Made by a program: the position numbers and the translations under genes
NCBI RefSeq assembly: GCF_039555335.1
Contig: NC_092646.1
Location: forward strand, 33,610,880-33,674,879
Origin: Amphiura filiformis
Lineage: Eukaryota; Echinodermata; Ophiuroidea; Amphilepidida; Amphiuridae
Direction of reading: 5' to 3'
DNA: 64,000 nucleotides
The notes under the pieces: model-generated
What the model saw: the letters and a program-made list of their open reading frames with translations, nothing else
The model's database searches: none
What the model was told of the DNA's origin: nothing
Shown here: positions 32,801 through 47,800 of the stretch, one piece after another
Numbering within the stretch: the first letter of the stretch is position 1
Layout: each line of letters starts with the position of its first letter

Positions 32801-35800
32801 TAATGTAGGAACCGCACAGAATCAGTTATCAAACAATAGTACATATTGGAAGTAAACTAGGCTATACTTTGATCAGCTCGTAATAGGCGAGCATTATTCG
32901 CTTATTACTGGGCGCGTCAATAAGGTCACAAATTATACCTGTGTAAATACGCAAAAGCGTGTGTCTATCACGCAATACGCCAAGCATGGTTCACGTAAGT
33001 GCCATGGCCAGGGGTGTATACGCCATTCTATATCAATCCTTATTATCCATATTATTATCCATTCTATATCAAATGTTATGAATCCCACCTATTATGAGCT
33101 GATAATAGTGTAGCTATAGGAAGTTAGTTCAATGTATGTGCACACATTTCAACTTACTGAAAACCGGGTGACGTAAAACAACCGCTGCAGTTTGGAGCTT
33201 CTCTTGTATCTGAAATGATTAAATAATGTACAGTCAGAAAACATTTATTGACGCAACATGCCTTACTGCATATATATATTCATACATTATGTCCAGTATA
33301 AGGTGGCACATGACCCAGTTCTTTTTTCACTTAAATGTCAACACTTTTGTTCCATGAAAGGACATTTTGAAGTTGTGGCAACATTCACTAAAGCTACCAC
33401 ACTTTTCCCAAAAGTTTTGTATACCATTTGACCTTTGTCTCCCCTGGGGACCCGTGTACTTTTCCAAAGGTCATGTGCCATCTTATACTGGACAAGATAG
33501 TACTGTACGCAGTGGCGTAGCCAGCACTTTTTCAGAGGGGGGGAAAAGGGGGGCAAGACAGATTTTAAGGGTCAATCATGGAGGGCAAATAGATTATACT
33601 GAGCCCGGCATTCATTGATTCAAAGTGTGTACATGTTTGCATTCAGCGTGTAACACTCTGTGCCAAAATATGCAATGCTTATAAGCATTGCATTCACTAT
33701 GTTACACTCAAACTTAGGGGCTGTGCAATAATTATGAGCCCTGGGGGAGGGTAAAATTCGGGGGCAAGAAATTTTTGGTGAGCCGAAAGGGGGGTGCAAG
33801 CAATTTTTGGCCAGCCGAGAGAGGGGAGCAAGCGATTTTTGGCACGCATTCACGGGCACCTTTTAATAAAATGCTTTAAAAGACTTAGGAAAACGGCACG
33901 GAAACGCCTAAATATGCAATTTTCCTGCTCAAAGCGCCAAGAACATACATCTAGACCATTTAAAGTTTGGAATTTGGGATCCCAAAAATTTGGCATGTTC
34001 AAGGGGGGCAAAGAATTTTTGGCGGGCCGAGAGGGGGGGGGGGCCAAGCGATTTTTGGCGGGCCGAGAGGGGGGGCAAGCGATTTTTGGCGAGCCGTTCG
34101 AAATTTTACCCCGGGGCTGATAATTATTGCACAGCCTCTTATAGGCTCGGATAGTGATGTTTTCACATATTTTTTTTGGGACTTGAGAGCACATCAGACA
34201 TATCGATGTCACATACACCCCTACCAAAAAAATGTGAATGCCCCCTGGCCTCCGCAATTATCAGCAAGAGCCCGAAATCAAATGCTAATTTGCCTTTTGA
34301 AGGGATCGGATAGCAACGTTTGCACAGTATTTTTGGTGGGACATGAGAGCACATCAGACATATCGTATTGCATTTTGAATACAAGGAATGTCCTTCTGAT
34401 ATCAAATAATTTAGATTATATTTGAAAGTCGCAATATAATACACATTCTACCTCAAATGATTAAAATTGAAATTTTGAAATTTAACAGTCCTCAAAGTAA
34501 ATTGTATAAATCTAATGATTTAAGGAGCGTGCTAAACGCAATAACTTTGTTCTACATTTCTCTCATTCACCTGAGGAGCCTTTGGGCTAAACAGACTGTA
34601 GTGAACATGGAATAATTTGTTTCTTTTAATTTTATATATGACATGCTCTCCTTCTTAGGATTGAGCACTCTTTTTTCATGAAAGAACACAACTTTATGTA
34701 AATCTAATGATATGTACTTTAAAAAGTGTATGTAGCTGGGATGAAAAGCCATTCATCATATGAACATTTTGACATTTCGTATTGAAGATATAGATTTTTT
34801 CCCCCCCAAAAACACCAAAAAATTTTAGATCATTTTGGGAAAAAATATATCTTCAATATGAAAGGTCAAAATTTGCTATTGATGGTCGGCCTTTCATCCC
34901 AGCTACATACACTTTAAGTATACATATTAGATTTATAAAGATTAATTTGAGCACTGTTTTAAAAATATCAAATTTTAATAATTTGCCAAATATTATTATT
35001 ATATGTGACCGTCCATCACAAACCGCTCGCAAAGTCGGCAAATTGTATTCTGAGTTACAGTGCAAAATGTGCATAAAGGTTGTATTCATATGTACCTCAA
35101 GTTACTGCTCGTGCATTAGACGCATCAACATCAGCGCGCATGCATTATTTTGTCTAATTTCTCTCCCAATAAGTAATATGTGTTCATTAACCTATAATCA
35201 TAGTTACATCCTTATTTTAAGCAATTGATGCATCTTGACGTGGATATAAGATGAACAGGTTGTTAATAACCTTGTATATACTTACAGAATACAGAAAATG
35301 ACTTATTTGATTTAAAATTATGAACCAATTTACGACTTGAACGAACAAGTGTTCACCTGATCGAAGTCATTAACCTATGGAAAGGGTCAATATGAAGGCT
35401 ATTGTTAACATGTATCGGTTTTGTTGTGCAAAAGACACGATACCCCATAAAACTGTACTATCTGCATTCTCTGCAAGCATTAGATATTGACTAAATTATT
35501 TTAACAAAAATAAAGCAATTTAATCATTTCCAGCAGTAAATCTGTAATGATTTCCACATTAGATGTGGGCAATCTTTTTAATCAAAATTAGCCTTTCTTT
35601 TTAGACCGTTTCCGGCACACCAAATCTATATTCACTTCAACTTACACATCTGAACAACCAAAAATCACATTTTAACCAAATAACTTATTTTATAGCCAAG
35701 ATGTATGAGTATAATCACGGGTAATTTCAATTTCCTGGCATGTACGATAACAGAGATGTGACGATGGTGGTAGAACTTTTTGAATGACCCTCGTATATTC

Positions 35801-38800
35801 ACTATGTGAAAGATGTATTGTTCCATTACACTCGCTGCTTGCGGAATAGAATAATCCATCTTTCACCTTATTATATTTCAACCATCACACTCATAGACTG
35901 TTAAAATTTGTATACTATACACATCATAGCTCTTACCGGTTTAAACTTTGGCAGCTGCATAGATGTCAGCCAAGTAATAGCATTTTTGACATCAGAGTGA
36001 TGTTTCCACAGAACATCTTGACCTGAAGTATAAATTATGAATTGGGTTAAGATTTTGCTTGCAAAGCAAGACTAATGTAGCTTCTAAATATGGTCAGGAA
36101 ACATTAATTTAGTAGAAATATAGCAATTCTGAAACCACAATTCTCCTGATATTTCTATTACACCAGTTGTGATGGGAATCAGTAAATGACAGCATATCCT
36201 GTCAGGAATGAGAATGTTAAATATTCTGCAAGGGCTCCACTATGTGTCTGGGACTTTTTAGGATAGCCCAGACAATGTAGCAAGTATATTAGTGTAAATT
36301 AAATAATGTGGCACTTTGAAAGTAATAATTTATATGACTTAATTTATCATGCATGCTTTTGAGGTTTGTCTGGGCAATCCAATGCTAATATTGATATGAA
36401 ATTCAAATTTTTCTAAATAGATTAGAGTCTATAAAGTAAATTATAAAATAGTACTTGGTACTGGCCGTGTGCTCAAACTCAAATTGTTAAATTTTAATGC
36501 TATATACTGGTCTTCAGATTCACAAAAGTAATGCCATGAATTGATGATGAAGTCAACATTGAGTATGCCTCAATGTTAACTTTACATGCCATCTTATAAA
36601 GGTCCTTATGATTAGTAGTGGCACATATTACAAACTTTTAAAAGACTTCATGGCAAAATGGACTGCGTGTTAGCATTTTCATAATATTGTGACTGTCTTA
36701 ATCATGTTTTAAGTGGTCATGAAAAACATGTGTAAATGAGTGAAATTCAAAGAAAACTGACCTGTGCCCAGTAATTCAAACCGCAATGCAATTGAATTGT
36801 ACCATTGATGTGGATATATGCGTATCTCACAGGCTTCAATTGTTTGTGGGAACATCTGTGCTTGAGGTGTATTGGAATCCTCGTTGCCTACAAAAACCTA
36901 CATGCACAGGGTAGAGTAAGACAAAATTCTTTACAACATTTCTACAACGATATTTTAAAAAAAAAGAAGCAGAAAATAAACTTTATATTTTATTTGGGTG
37001 AGTTGGAATCAAAAGCCTTTGCCACCTCAGCCATCATCACCACCACTATATATTCACAACCATAGAGCCCAAACTATTAAAATAAAGAGAATGGTATAGA
37101 CTACAGATTATTTCTGAGTAGAAGATGTTGGAAAGCTGTGAGAACATGATAATAATAAATAAATAAATAATATATTTTGGATTAATATCGCACATTTTTC
37201 CAGAGGATTTCATACATGTAGTGATGTAATATCGCTGATACTGGTGCTTCATCAAAATCCATCAACTACAGATTGGTTTGCCTCAAGTTCAGTAGTGACG
37301 TGTGTATTTCGCTGGGCGCAGTATTGAATCATGCGAGTAAATTTAATCGCACAGAGCTTAGGCAAAAAAAAGGGAATTGTTTGCTTGTTCATAGATCACT
37401 TTCAGAAGTTGGGTCGGTCGGTCGGATTTTTTTGTCTTGGTTTTTTTTTCCATTTTTTTTTTTCAAGTACCAAAAGTATAATTCGAAGTACTTATTTTAC
37501 AACATTTCTTTTATATATTTAGTTTTTCAGACGAAAAGTTCATGACATTCTCCTGAAAATTCAATTGTAAAAAAAAAAAGAATCTTTGTAAAAAGTTCTA
37601 TGGTCAGGACTACTGAGATGGTCGGTTTGATGAGGACAAGCAAATTAGCAAACAACTATTTTTTTGGCGTTACACGCACACGTTCAAGGGCGGTTTGTCG
37701 ACATGCTTGCATCGCAACCGCGAAAAGGCATCAAGTCACCACAGAGCTTTAAGCGAGCTAAAGAATAGGCTGTTTCCAAATCTGGTGCAAACCTACTTGC
37801 ACTTAGATTATAACATCCACCAATTACCTGTGCAGTTCCCCAAATTCCATTTGTTAAAGTAAAATTTTTTTGTAACAAAACAATTAACTAATCACCGGTT
37901 TTTAAAGCAGGAAGAAATTGCAGATCCAAGAGAAAACCTGCAAGAGCGAGCATGGATCAGGATCAACCAAGTGCAAATACAATCCTATTGCACGACTGGG
38001 GCTTGAACACGGGACTCAGTGGTGCAAGGCGAGCAAATGCTGCGCCAACTCGTTCTCCCATGGCGAGAGCGAGATGCATATTCATGGGGGATTTCATGAT
38101 GAACATAGGGGGATTTCATGATGAACATAACCCATTTTTATATCAGTAGAATATCTTAACTGTTAGTACCTAAATATGCATTCTATCAGCTGGTAACTGA
38201 AATTTTCTGCCAGTTTTGCATGTTTTGTTTTGCCTTTTAAGGAAAGTCACCTAGCTTAAGACAGCTGCTGCAAAATTTAAGTGGTGGGATAATGCGAGTC
38301 CGGGAATGCATGTATTTAAATGCATACATTTAAACACAAAATGTTGCGTTATGTGATATGCCGCAAACATGCGTGTACATATAGAGGCAAACACAATCAA
38401 ACCAACCAAATTAAAATGTGATAAAAATAAAAACATGTCCATTATTTAATACCTGAAATTGTCCATAGGCACTTTTCACAAACTGAAAATTGCTGTATTT
38501 CTTTTTGTAAGAAACATAGTACTTGGTCACCCAAGCCTCTTCCATGTGACACCCTTGCAGTATGACACCTTTGACAGGTGTGTCCTCGGCAAATTGCACT
38601 CCTATCCACTCTGTTTGCTCATTTGTATTTGGCTTCCACGCACCAGCAGATTCCCATTGTCGGCCACTTGGTTGATTCAGTCGAGATCTTGATTTAGAAT
38701 ATCGATGCAATATATGCGACTTTTCTGATGATGCGCAAATCTGGTCGTCTTTAATAGACCCACTCTCCATTCCAAGTGACACATCTGGAATTATTCAAAA

Positions 38801-41800
38801 TATGAATAATTTGATTATAATTCTGACACTTGCTACAAGAACACCCTAAAATCCATTCAAAATTCAGTCATTTTGACATTTCTTTGAAAAAGCATGCTGA
38901 CGTGATTCACTTTAAACAGTAACACCCCAATATTCATCAATAATCAGATTCTGTCATGCTTTGAAAAAGCTTAACATGTATGTGCTAATTTTATGCAGTG
39001 CAAGCGGGAAATGTGAAAACAAGTAATCGGCTATATTTCAATATCATTATTTTGTGTTAATATCTTTAAATTACAAAAACAGTGATATTGGAGATAATTT
39101 CATACCACCAATAGGAATCTCTCTAAGCAGACTGAGAGTATGGAATCTTTTCATCTATTCTAGAAGTATTAATAAAGTTAAAATCTTACAGGAAAGGAAT
39201 GTACATGTGCACAGTTTTTGGGCAGGTTTGCTTATTTAGAATCACCCTCTTCACTTTTTATTTCTTTGCATTTAGCTGTGAACACATTTTGGATATCTCT
39301 TTTGAAATAGACATTAAATGTAAAATCAATTTGCTTTAATTATGTTACAGGTTAGAACTGGTTCCAACTATCATTTGCATATTGAGCTTAACTCATAGAA
39401 TTGATACACACATATTTTCATGTAAATCTTTTTACAATTTTTTACCGTTTCCAGTGTATCAAATTTAATTTTGGTTCTGAGATCCCCTACACAAATCTGA
39501 AAAAGGTATCAATATAGGTTTGCTCTCATTTGTAGTTGACATGTAATGTATAATCATGCTAAATTTAAAGAACCAATGTAAATTGAATGACCCTGGTATA
39601 TTACTTCCATGCTGATTTAGCATATAGTGTTTTACCCCAGCATTGACTGCTAGTGTGTTTATAGTTGCCTATATATACTGAAATAGCTTTGTTTTGTTTG
39701 GTACAATTTACACAAATTCAAATGACAAATAAATTCTTATTTTATTTATACATTTTAGACACTTACTGAAAATGTCAGCACTACCAAAGTCTATCAGAAC
39801 GATCTCCTGACATCTTGGCGTACGGAACATGAAATTATCGTCTAAAGGATAGAAGCACAATTACACAATATTGTATTATTTTTCCATGGTATTATAAATT
39901 TCTCACAAAAGGCGTATTTTAAAATCAAGAAACATGAAATGAAATTAAAGAGTCCACCCAACAACATGTACTTGTATATAAAAGTAATTATTTCTTAGCA
40001 TTCAATATTAAACGTTACTTTAAAATGCAAATTACTCTTTCCTGGAGAGGTCCTATGTTTAAATCCTGATTAAGGTTGATTTTCTTTCCTTGTCTAACTC
40101 TGGATAAACAATTGACCATTTTAGATTAGTTATCATCTACACTGCAGTTATCATATTACTTCCAACGAATTCATATAGAGGCAGTGAGAGTGGACAAAAT
40201 TGTTTTCAATTAAAATGGGAAAAATCAAGTGATTTTAAATTTAAATTGTAATAATAATGACCTAAAACAATAAAAAAAAAACATGTTTTTCTTAAAATCT
40301 GGTGGACAAAATCAACCAAAAAATTTTGATGAGCATCTTTTTTTCTTCTTTTTTGCTTCTCTTTTTTAATTATTATTATCATTTTCCTTGGAGAAGGGGA
40401 ACTTTGAAGTTTTGTTTGTATTAGGCCTAAAAAAATTGTTTGATTGACATAACATAAAAACAAGGAGGTTCTCAAACCATGAGTCTCGACTGTTTTTGCG
40501 ACCACCTGCTTTCGCAATTACTTTTGGTATTTGTAAATGAACCTGCAACAACCCATGGTGACCCCGAAATGACCTTCCAAAAAGTTTTTAGTAATTTGAC
40601 CTCATCTGACCCCTGGATGACCTTGCCTCTATCACTGTTTAAAATTTATTTTTTTAGTATATTCAAGGACATTCTCTGTGATAAAAAGTTACAAATGCAA
40701 CTTTTAAAGCTGTAAATTATGTTTGATACAGGCCTTGACCTTTTTTTCGTCCTTTTTTAAAATTAAATTTTTTTATTTCCTTTAAAAAAAAAAATATTTA
40801 TCTATTTTTTTGCAAAAAGAAAAGAAAAGTCTAGGGTCTGGCCTAATCTTAGGGTAGGTCGGCTTACGCCAATCAAACAATTTTTTTAGGCCATATTGTT
40901 TCTAACTTTTAAATAAAATCTAAACAAAATGTACATCTTCATTTTGGGCTTCGCCAATTGAGTCACAGTTTAGTCAGTTTGGGAGTGGATTGGCGGAGGA
41001 CTAAACTTGTTATTTTGTTCTCCTTGAAAATTGTCCAGTAAACCTATGGTAGATTGGAAAAATTGTCAGCACTTACCATAAATATCATTATGGACAATTC
41101 CATGTTCCCACATGTGTTTGAGGGTACACAGAATCTGACGTAACCAACGTATACAAAACTCTTCTGTGACCGGAATGTAGTTTCTCCTCAGCCTCATCCT
41201 TTCAGTTAGAGTAGGCCCCTTCATGCAGCTAAACATTAAGCAGATGGTACAACATCCATGATCATCAACCTCGTAGTGAACTCCAAGAAATTCAGGGCAC
41301 CCATAGCCCACTAATATCCAGGATATTAGAACCTCCTCTCTTCTAAATTCTGAGGCGTTTTTCAGCATCTGTTGAAAAATAACACAGAAAGAATAGAATT
41401 ATGTTGTTTGTAATTATAGGCCTACTAATAAAGGTTTGTAAATACAACAAATATGCAAATAAGCTCATTAATATCAATACTATCAATAATAAAATAAGCA
41501 AATAGCAGAACAAAAACCATTCAGCAGAAGAGGACTGTGATCTTTTTTTCATCTATCAAGTTCTCTATCACGTACCAAGAAAAAAAGTCAAAAATTGCGT
41601 TTTTAATTGCAAAGTGGATGATGGAACTTCCTACAAACTATGGTTAATAAGCTCATAATTATCCATAATTATTCAAATAACATTACACAAACTATAATTC
41701 ACAAAAGGTGATTATAATCTATCAGTAGGTACTCGGGCAATCTAAACTTAAGTCCCCATGATAACTCTCTCATTGTGTCTCAGCAGCCAATTATAATATT

Positions 41801-44800
41801 AATAAGGAGGCGGCCTATATGCTTCACCCTGGCAGGGCATAAGACAATGCGAAACACGATCAATATATAATGCAAGGATCGGAAACAAACAATACAAGCC
41901 CGAGAAATCTACATGATCTGTTTGGGGCTCGTGCAAACTGACATATGAAAATTTTGAGAGAGAAAAAATTAGGACTCAGCGGGGATTGAAACCTGGTCGC
42001 TGGATTAGTGGGCCAGAGTCTAACCACTGCACTATCCGAGTTCAGTACAGTAGGTACTCAGGCAATCTAAACTTAAGTCCCCATGATAACCCTCTCATTG
42101 TGTCTCCGCGGCCAATTATAATAAAATATAACAATAATGAAGAAGTAGGCGGCCTATATGCTTCATCCTGGAAGAGCATAAGAATATATGCGAGGATCAG
42201 AAATAAACGATGCAAGCCCGGAAGTCATGATTTAAATGACATGTTTGGGGCTCAAGGAAACTGACATATGAAAATTTTGAGAGAGAAAAATCAGGGGATT
42301 GAACCCTGGTCGCTGGATTACCGAGTCTAAACACTGCACTCTCCGAGTTCACAGTAGGTACTCGGGCAATCTTAAGTCCCTATGATAACTCTCTCATTGT
42401 TTGGAAGTACAAAGAATAAAGTAGTCCATAAACAAATAAAACGAAAAATGGATGTTTGAAATTATGTTAATCATGTTTCATCTTACTATAAATAGGCTAA
42501 TGTTGTGTGTGTGTGTGTATGTATGTATGTGGTTTATGTAAAAGGCTCCGTCAGTTTCGATCCAAATGTCGCCAAATTCATACGGGAGATCGAGGAATAT
42601 ACGGGAAATTGCCTCGACTTTATTTGGTTGAAATCGGTCAAGAATTGGCTGCAAAAACAGTGAAAATATGGGTAAAAACAGGGTTTTTGTTATGAAAATC
42701 AGTTACCAGCCTGCGCGTCACTGCAGCTGGCAGGCAGCGCCGGGCGCCAGAGTGTAATGCGACTACGCCAATGCGCTGTAGAACGGCGCAGAGCCACGCG
42801 ACTTGCGAGCCAGAGACCAGTGGACATGATAATACAGAAAGAAGGAAAAATAAATTAAAATTAAAGGACAAAAAGGTACATGGACGGGTCACCGGATTAT
42901 GATAAAGATGAACACGTCCGCATACACGCTCTGAGAGGACGTATACGGGAAAAATATGTGTGTTGTATAAACAAAATGAAGCGGTAGACCTATACTATAA
43001 AGAAAAATGAAAATAAAATGACAAAAGAGGTACGAGTAATTAGGCCAACGGGTTAAATTAACTAAATGAAACGGGAACGAAACAAAGAAGGAAAGAAACT
43101 AATCAGGAAATGTAAGAAAAAAAAAGAAGATATAATAATGATAACAGAATTAAATAAAAAACATGGAAACGGGAAATCACAAGCAGCAAATAAAAATGAA
43201 GCTAAAAGGAAATAACAAATAACAGATTTAGAAAAAAATGGGAACGGGTTTAAATAAATAAATAACATGGAAACGAAAAATCAAAATGTATCTTTTCGAT
43301 GATTCTACCTGTCCAGTAATTCTTCCTGTTATAGTGAACGCCCCATTTACTCATCTAGCGGGGACCAGCAAGCAAGCCTTGCCGGTATCCCGCTAGTGAC
43401 AATAATTTGTTTAATATAACTTTGTCAGTAATTATTCAAGGCAACTAAGAAAATGCAAATATGACCAACACATTCACAATTTTCACAAGACACAGACAGT
43501 CAGTGCAAGTCAGTTTGCAACTGGTAATAATGTGCATAATTGTAGGCCTATGTGAGACAAAAGTTTTATTGATGTTGAATCCGAATAAATGCGGTGGTCA
43601 TACTCGATCCCCCTACCAAATTGGAAGTTCATTCAGTGATATGTTGAAAGTAGGCATTTTATAGGCTTGCCGCTTTTATGGCCTCCTTCAGAGCCCAAGA
43701 ACGACAAGAAGACAGGTGAATATAGGTGAATATATATGCAATTTATCATGTGTCCAATTCTTTTTCACAAGCTATATAAGCAATTTATCGCTTAGTGAAA
43801 GTTGCTCGCATCACATACTGTAATATCTGGCAAAATATGTACATCAGTTTCCAAGAAAATCACAATTCTCGCTATTCGCAATAAGGGCCGCCAGCGTGTG
43901 CGATGTAATCGTGATGTATCATGGGAAAAGGTCGACATCAAGTCCGCTAATACTGAATATTACCATGCTATTACATAGGAACATGTGACAATATTTTTTA
44001 GTTTGTCAAAATAAAGGTGTTACACGCGAATCGATACTCAATAATACTTAATAATGTGATTTGAAATGTGCACAATTAATTTTTGCTCTATCGATTTGCG
44101 TGTAATACCGTATATTGACAAACTAAAAATATTGTCACATGTTCCTATGTAATAGCATGGTAATATTCGTATTGCGCGGACTTGGATGTCCACCTTTTCC
44201 CATGATACATCACGATTTTCCCATGATACATCACGATTACATCGCAAACTGCTGGCGGCGCCCTTATTGCGAATAGCGAGAATTGAAATTCTTTCAAAAT
44301 ACATTTTCGTCATGTACATGTATGTCGCTTTGTGTACATGTACTTATATGATACATATTTCATGGTAATTGTTTGTATGTAACGTATTAAGAAAAGACTT
44401 CAAATTTGGTTACATGAAGTTATGTTTTATAAAATTATATCCCATTTCTATCTTCATTGTATATGTTAAACACACAATTTCCTTTATTTTGCTAAATACT
44501 GTGTGAACCAGCTTATTACGCGAGTATGGCGATCACTGTAGAGATAAAATTTTTTTAAACTGAAATACCTGTTGTCTATAATAAGGAAGTGACACAAATT
44601 AGGGTGATATAGTATAAACACTGGGTGGGGGGGACTGGGATTCCTCTTTGGAATCAAGAACATTTTGGATCTGAACAGAATCTGATCTAGTTTTTTTTGT
44701 AGCACTGCATGACTTGTCCTTGGAATTCAAGTCAATGTCAAAATTGCCATTTTAAAAGGGAAACTGGAGAGAAAACCCCAAGACTCATTTTTTGGCTGAT

Positions 44801-47800
44801 TTTGATTTTTTTAAAAAGGTGTCAAAATCCTCAAGAGATATGTATAAACATATGTATGATTTTTTAAATAATTTTCTTAACATTATGATTAGTTCACAAG
44901 ATACCTACCTTCAGAGCAAATACTCTCTTTGTTGCATAATCAACTGCTTTGATTACGATGCCACAACTGCCTTCATTGGATTCTGTGTCATAACGGTAAT
45001 GCACATCCTTGATGTATGGTTCCGATGAACTACCTCCTAAAATATCCTATTAGATTGAAATTAAAAAGTAAGAGCCAACAATTTATTGTTGCATACAGAG
45101 CCGTTGCTATGAGAGGATGTGGATGGGGATACAACACCCACCCCACCCCACACCTCCCGAGCCCTACAAAAGGAGGGAGAGAAAAAAAGGAGAGAGAGAG
45201 AGTGAGAGAGAGGGGGGGGGGGGGAGAAAAGGAGAGACAGAAGAAGGGTGAGAGATTGAGGTATGAGAGAAACAGGGTAAAACTAAAAACTGTACAACTT
45301 CATTGAACCTCGTAAATAATCATACATTGTATTCTAGGCTGGCAGGCCTATTGGGCCTACACAGATGTTATGGATGGCAGAGGTGACTTGATCCATGATG
45401 GGTGCATCCATTTTCTTTATTGTACAAAATTAACAAAGAACTATGATTTTGCAAGATTGGCAAAACTTGGCCCTACTCTACAGAAAATTGCTTCTGCTTT
45501 TGGCTCATTTCAAAATATTATTCAATATTTGTGTGTGCTTCGGACACATTTGTGATGCGATCAAGCAAAATCAGTCAGAACTCAGAAATATTTTCATTTT
45601 CTTATAGCATAGTAAAAAGTATTTACAAAGCTGCATTTTGCAGACAACCCCATTGAAATTGAACAACCAGTTCCAAAGATATGAGCAACTAAAGAGTTTC
45701 CAAAACAAAACAAATGAAATATTTCCTTTGTTTGGCTACATCTCAAAATCAATACTTCCGAGTTCTGACTGATTTTGCTTGATCGCATCACATTTATCCC
45801 AAGTGATTTTCACAGGTGGGAAGTGGGGGATAAAGTCATTTAAGCAAGGCAAAAATACCATGTAATGAAATCAGAACACCTTCCTGATATGCTCTTGTCA
45901 CTAGTATACTTACATTGTGGGGAGTGATAAATGTCCTATTACATTTTGGCCGAGAGCTTTCTTCAAGTGTAATAATACCATCAAGTTCCTGTAAAAAGTC
46001 CTCTAGATCCTTGATGTCCTTTCGTGATCTGGTTCCTTCTTTGTCACTCCAATCACCAGCATCTTTCCTTGCCTTAGTAACATCAACTTTAAGTTCCTGG
46101 ATTTAAAAAAATCATTTAATTGGCATGGTATAAATCATGACATTAATTCTTTACTACCATTGTACCAATAAATTGAGGCAAATTTAAATTTTTATGAATA
46201 AATTGAGGCAGTATGGGATTGATGATAACAAGCTTCATTGAAATCTTATTTGAGCAACAGATCCTGGCATATTTCAGGATATTAATAGGTATTCCAAGGG
46301 CTCTATGCTGTTAATTTCAAAATAGTCATGTTCATGCAACAAAAAATCATTCTTCTAATGTTGATGATAATGCTATAAAATTCAACACAAATTCTCTTTT
46401 GCACATATTCCATGTCAGAGCTGCTCAGTTCTCATATTTTTGATACCTGCGATAATATTCGAATTGCAATAAATGTTTTTAGAATACTTTGAAGCAAATG
46501 GGTTGATTTCATATTAATTTATGTATCAAAATTGTACTTCCTGAAATAATTTTGCTGACTCTTAATTGCATTTTGTGTTCAACTGTTTCATAATGTATAA
46601 TACTTTCTGTATTAATTACAATTAGGCCTACACATATCAGAGCCTGGTTGGAAAGCAGTGTTGGTCATTGAAGTACATGATATTACCTTCAATAAAGAAA
46701 GATCAAACTAAAACTAACCTTTCCATCCTTATTTTGCCCCTGTGTCTGCAGTGGTTGATGTACCTCACTTCTCGAAATCCTCAACTTATGTAAGCTATAC
46801 TGTGTATTACGCTTTTGCTCCAAGTGAACCATAGAGTCGTAGAACACACCTTCATACAGTTTTGTCAAAGACTTGAAGAACAATACAACTGCTGTCCCAT
46901 TCGGGTCATTTACTCCACCTCTATTTCTTGCATGCGAGTCTACTAGTGCATAAGTATCGAGACTATGGATCTTTACGATGGCCGTTGTGTGACCGTAACA
47001 AACTAATAGTGCAGAAGCTTTTGATACTTCATGTGAAAATGCTCGATGAAGAGCACTTGAAAGATTGAAGAAAGGTCCTTCATCCTTCAAGCAGAGAGTA
47101 CCATCGAAAAGCTCCTTGACATCCCATGTAATGGCAACATCTCCAAGAAAAAAAAATGTAGGCACTTCATCTACAGCAGGACAGCCAGATAGTGCAGACA
47201 GATTGTACCTCTCATCTCCTTTGATCACAACTTCATCTACATCATCTGCATCCCATTGGTTGGGAAGTTTTTGTTGAGCTTTTATAGCTGCAACTAATGC
47301 AATAACAGTACATTGTTGGCCTGCAGATTCCTTAAAAGTTTGATCTCCTTGATGAAATGATCCCAGTGTGACAAAGTCATGCTGTGGCTGTGATTGACTG
47401 ATAGGCTGGTTTGCTTGTAGATCTTCATCTCTGAGAGCCTAATAAATTAATAATGATATTAAATAAATTTTAAAAAATATCATTAACAAAACATTCAAGA
47501 CTACATTTACATTGTAAAGCCATATTGTAACATTTCCATAAAAAAATAGATTAGTAATAGTATTTCTTTTCCATAAAATGTTGGCTTTTACTGTCAGATG
47601 TGTCCCCTTTTAATTCTGAGCCAAACAATTGAGTTTAAGCAAATAAAATAGGAATTTACTAACAGAGTTGATGTCCCCAATGTATGTCACTATGTTGGTC
47701 GTGCTACGATATGATCCTTTGATGTGTGTGTGACCGTCTTGCACACCATGTACATACTGTATTATAGCTTGTTATGAACATCACACATGTTTGACTAATA

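Noticed and set aside
33850-34425. Overlapping open frames of 135 and 152 codons on both strands
   Set aside because: They lie in a G-rich minisatellite inside an inverted-repeat element and only reflect lack of stops.
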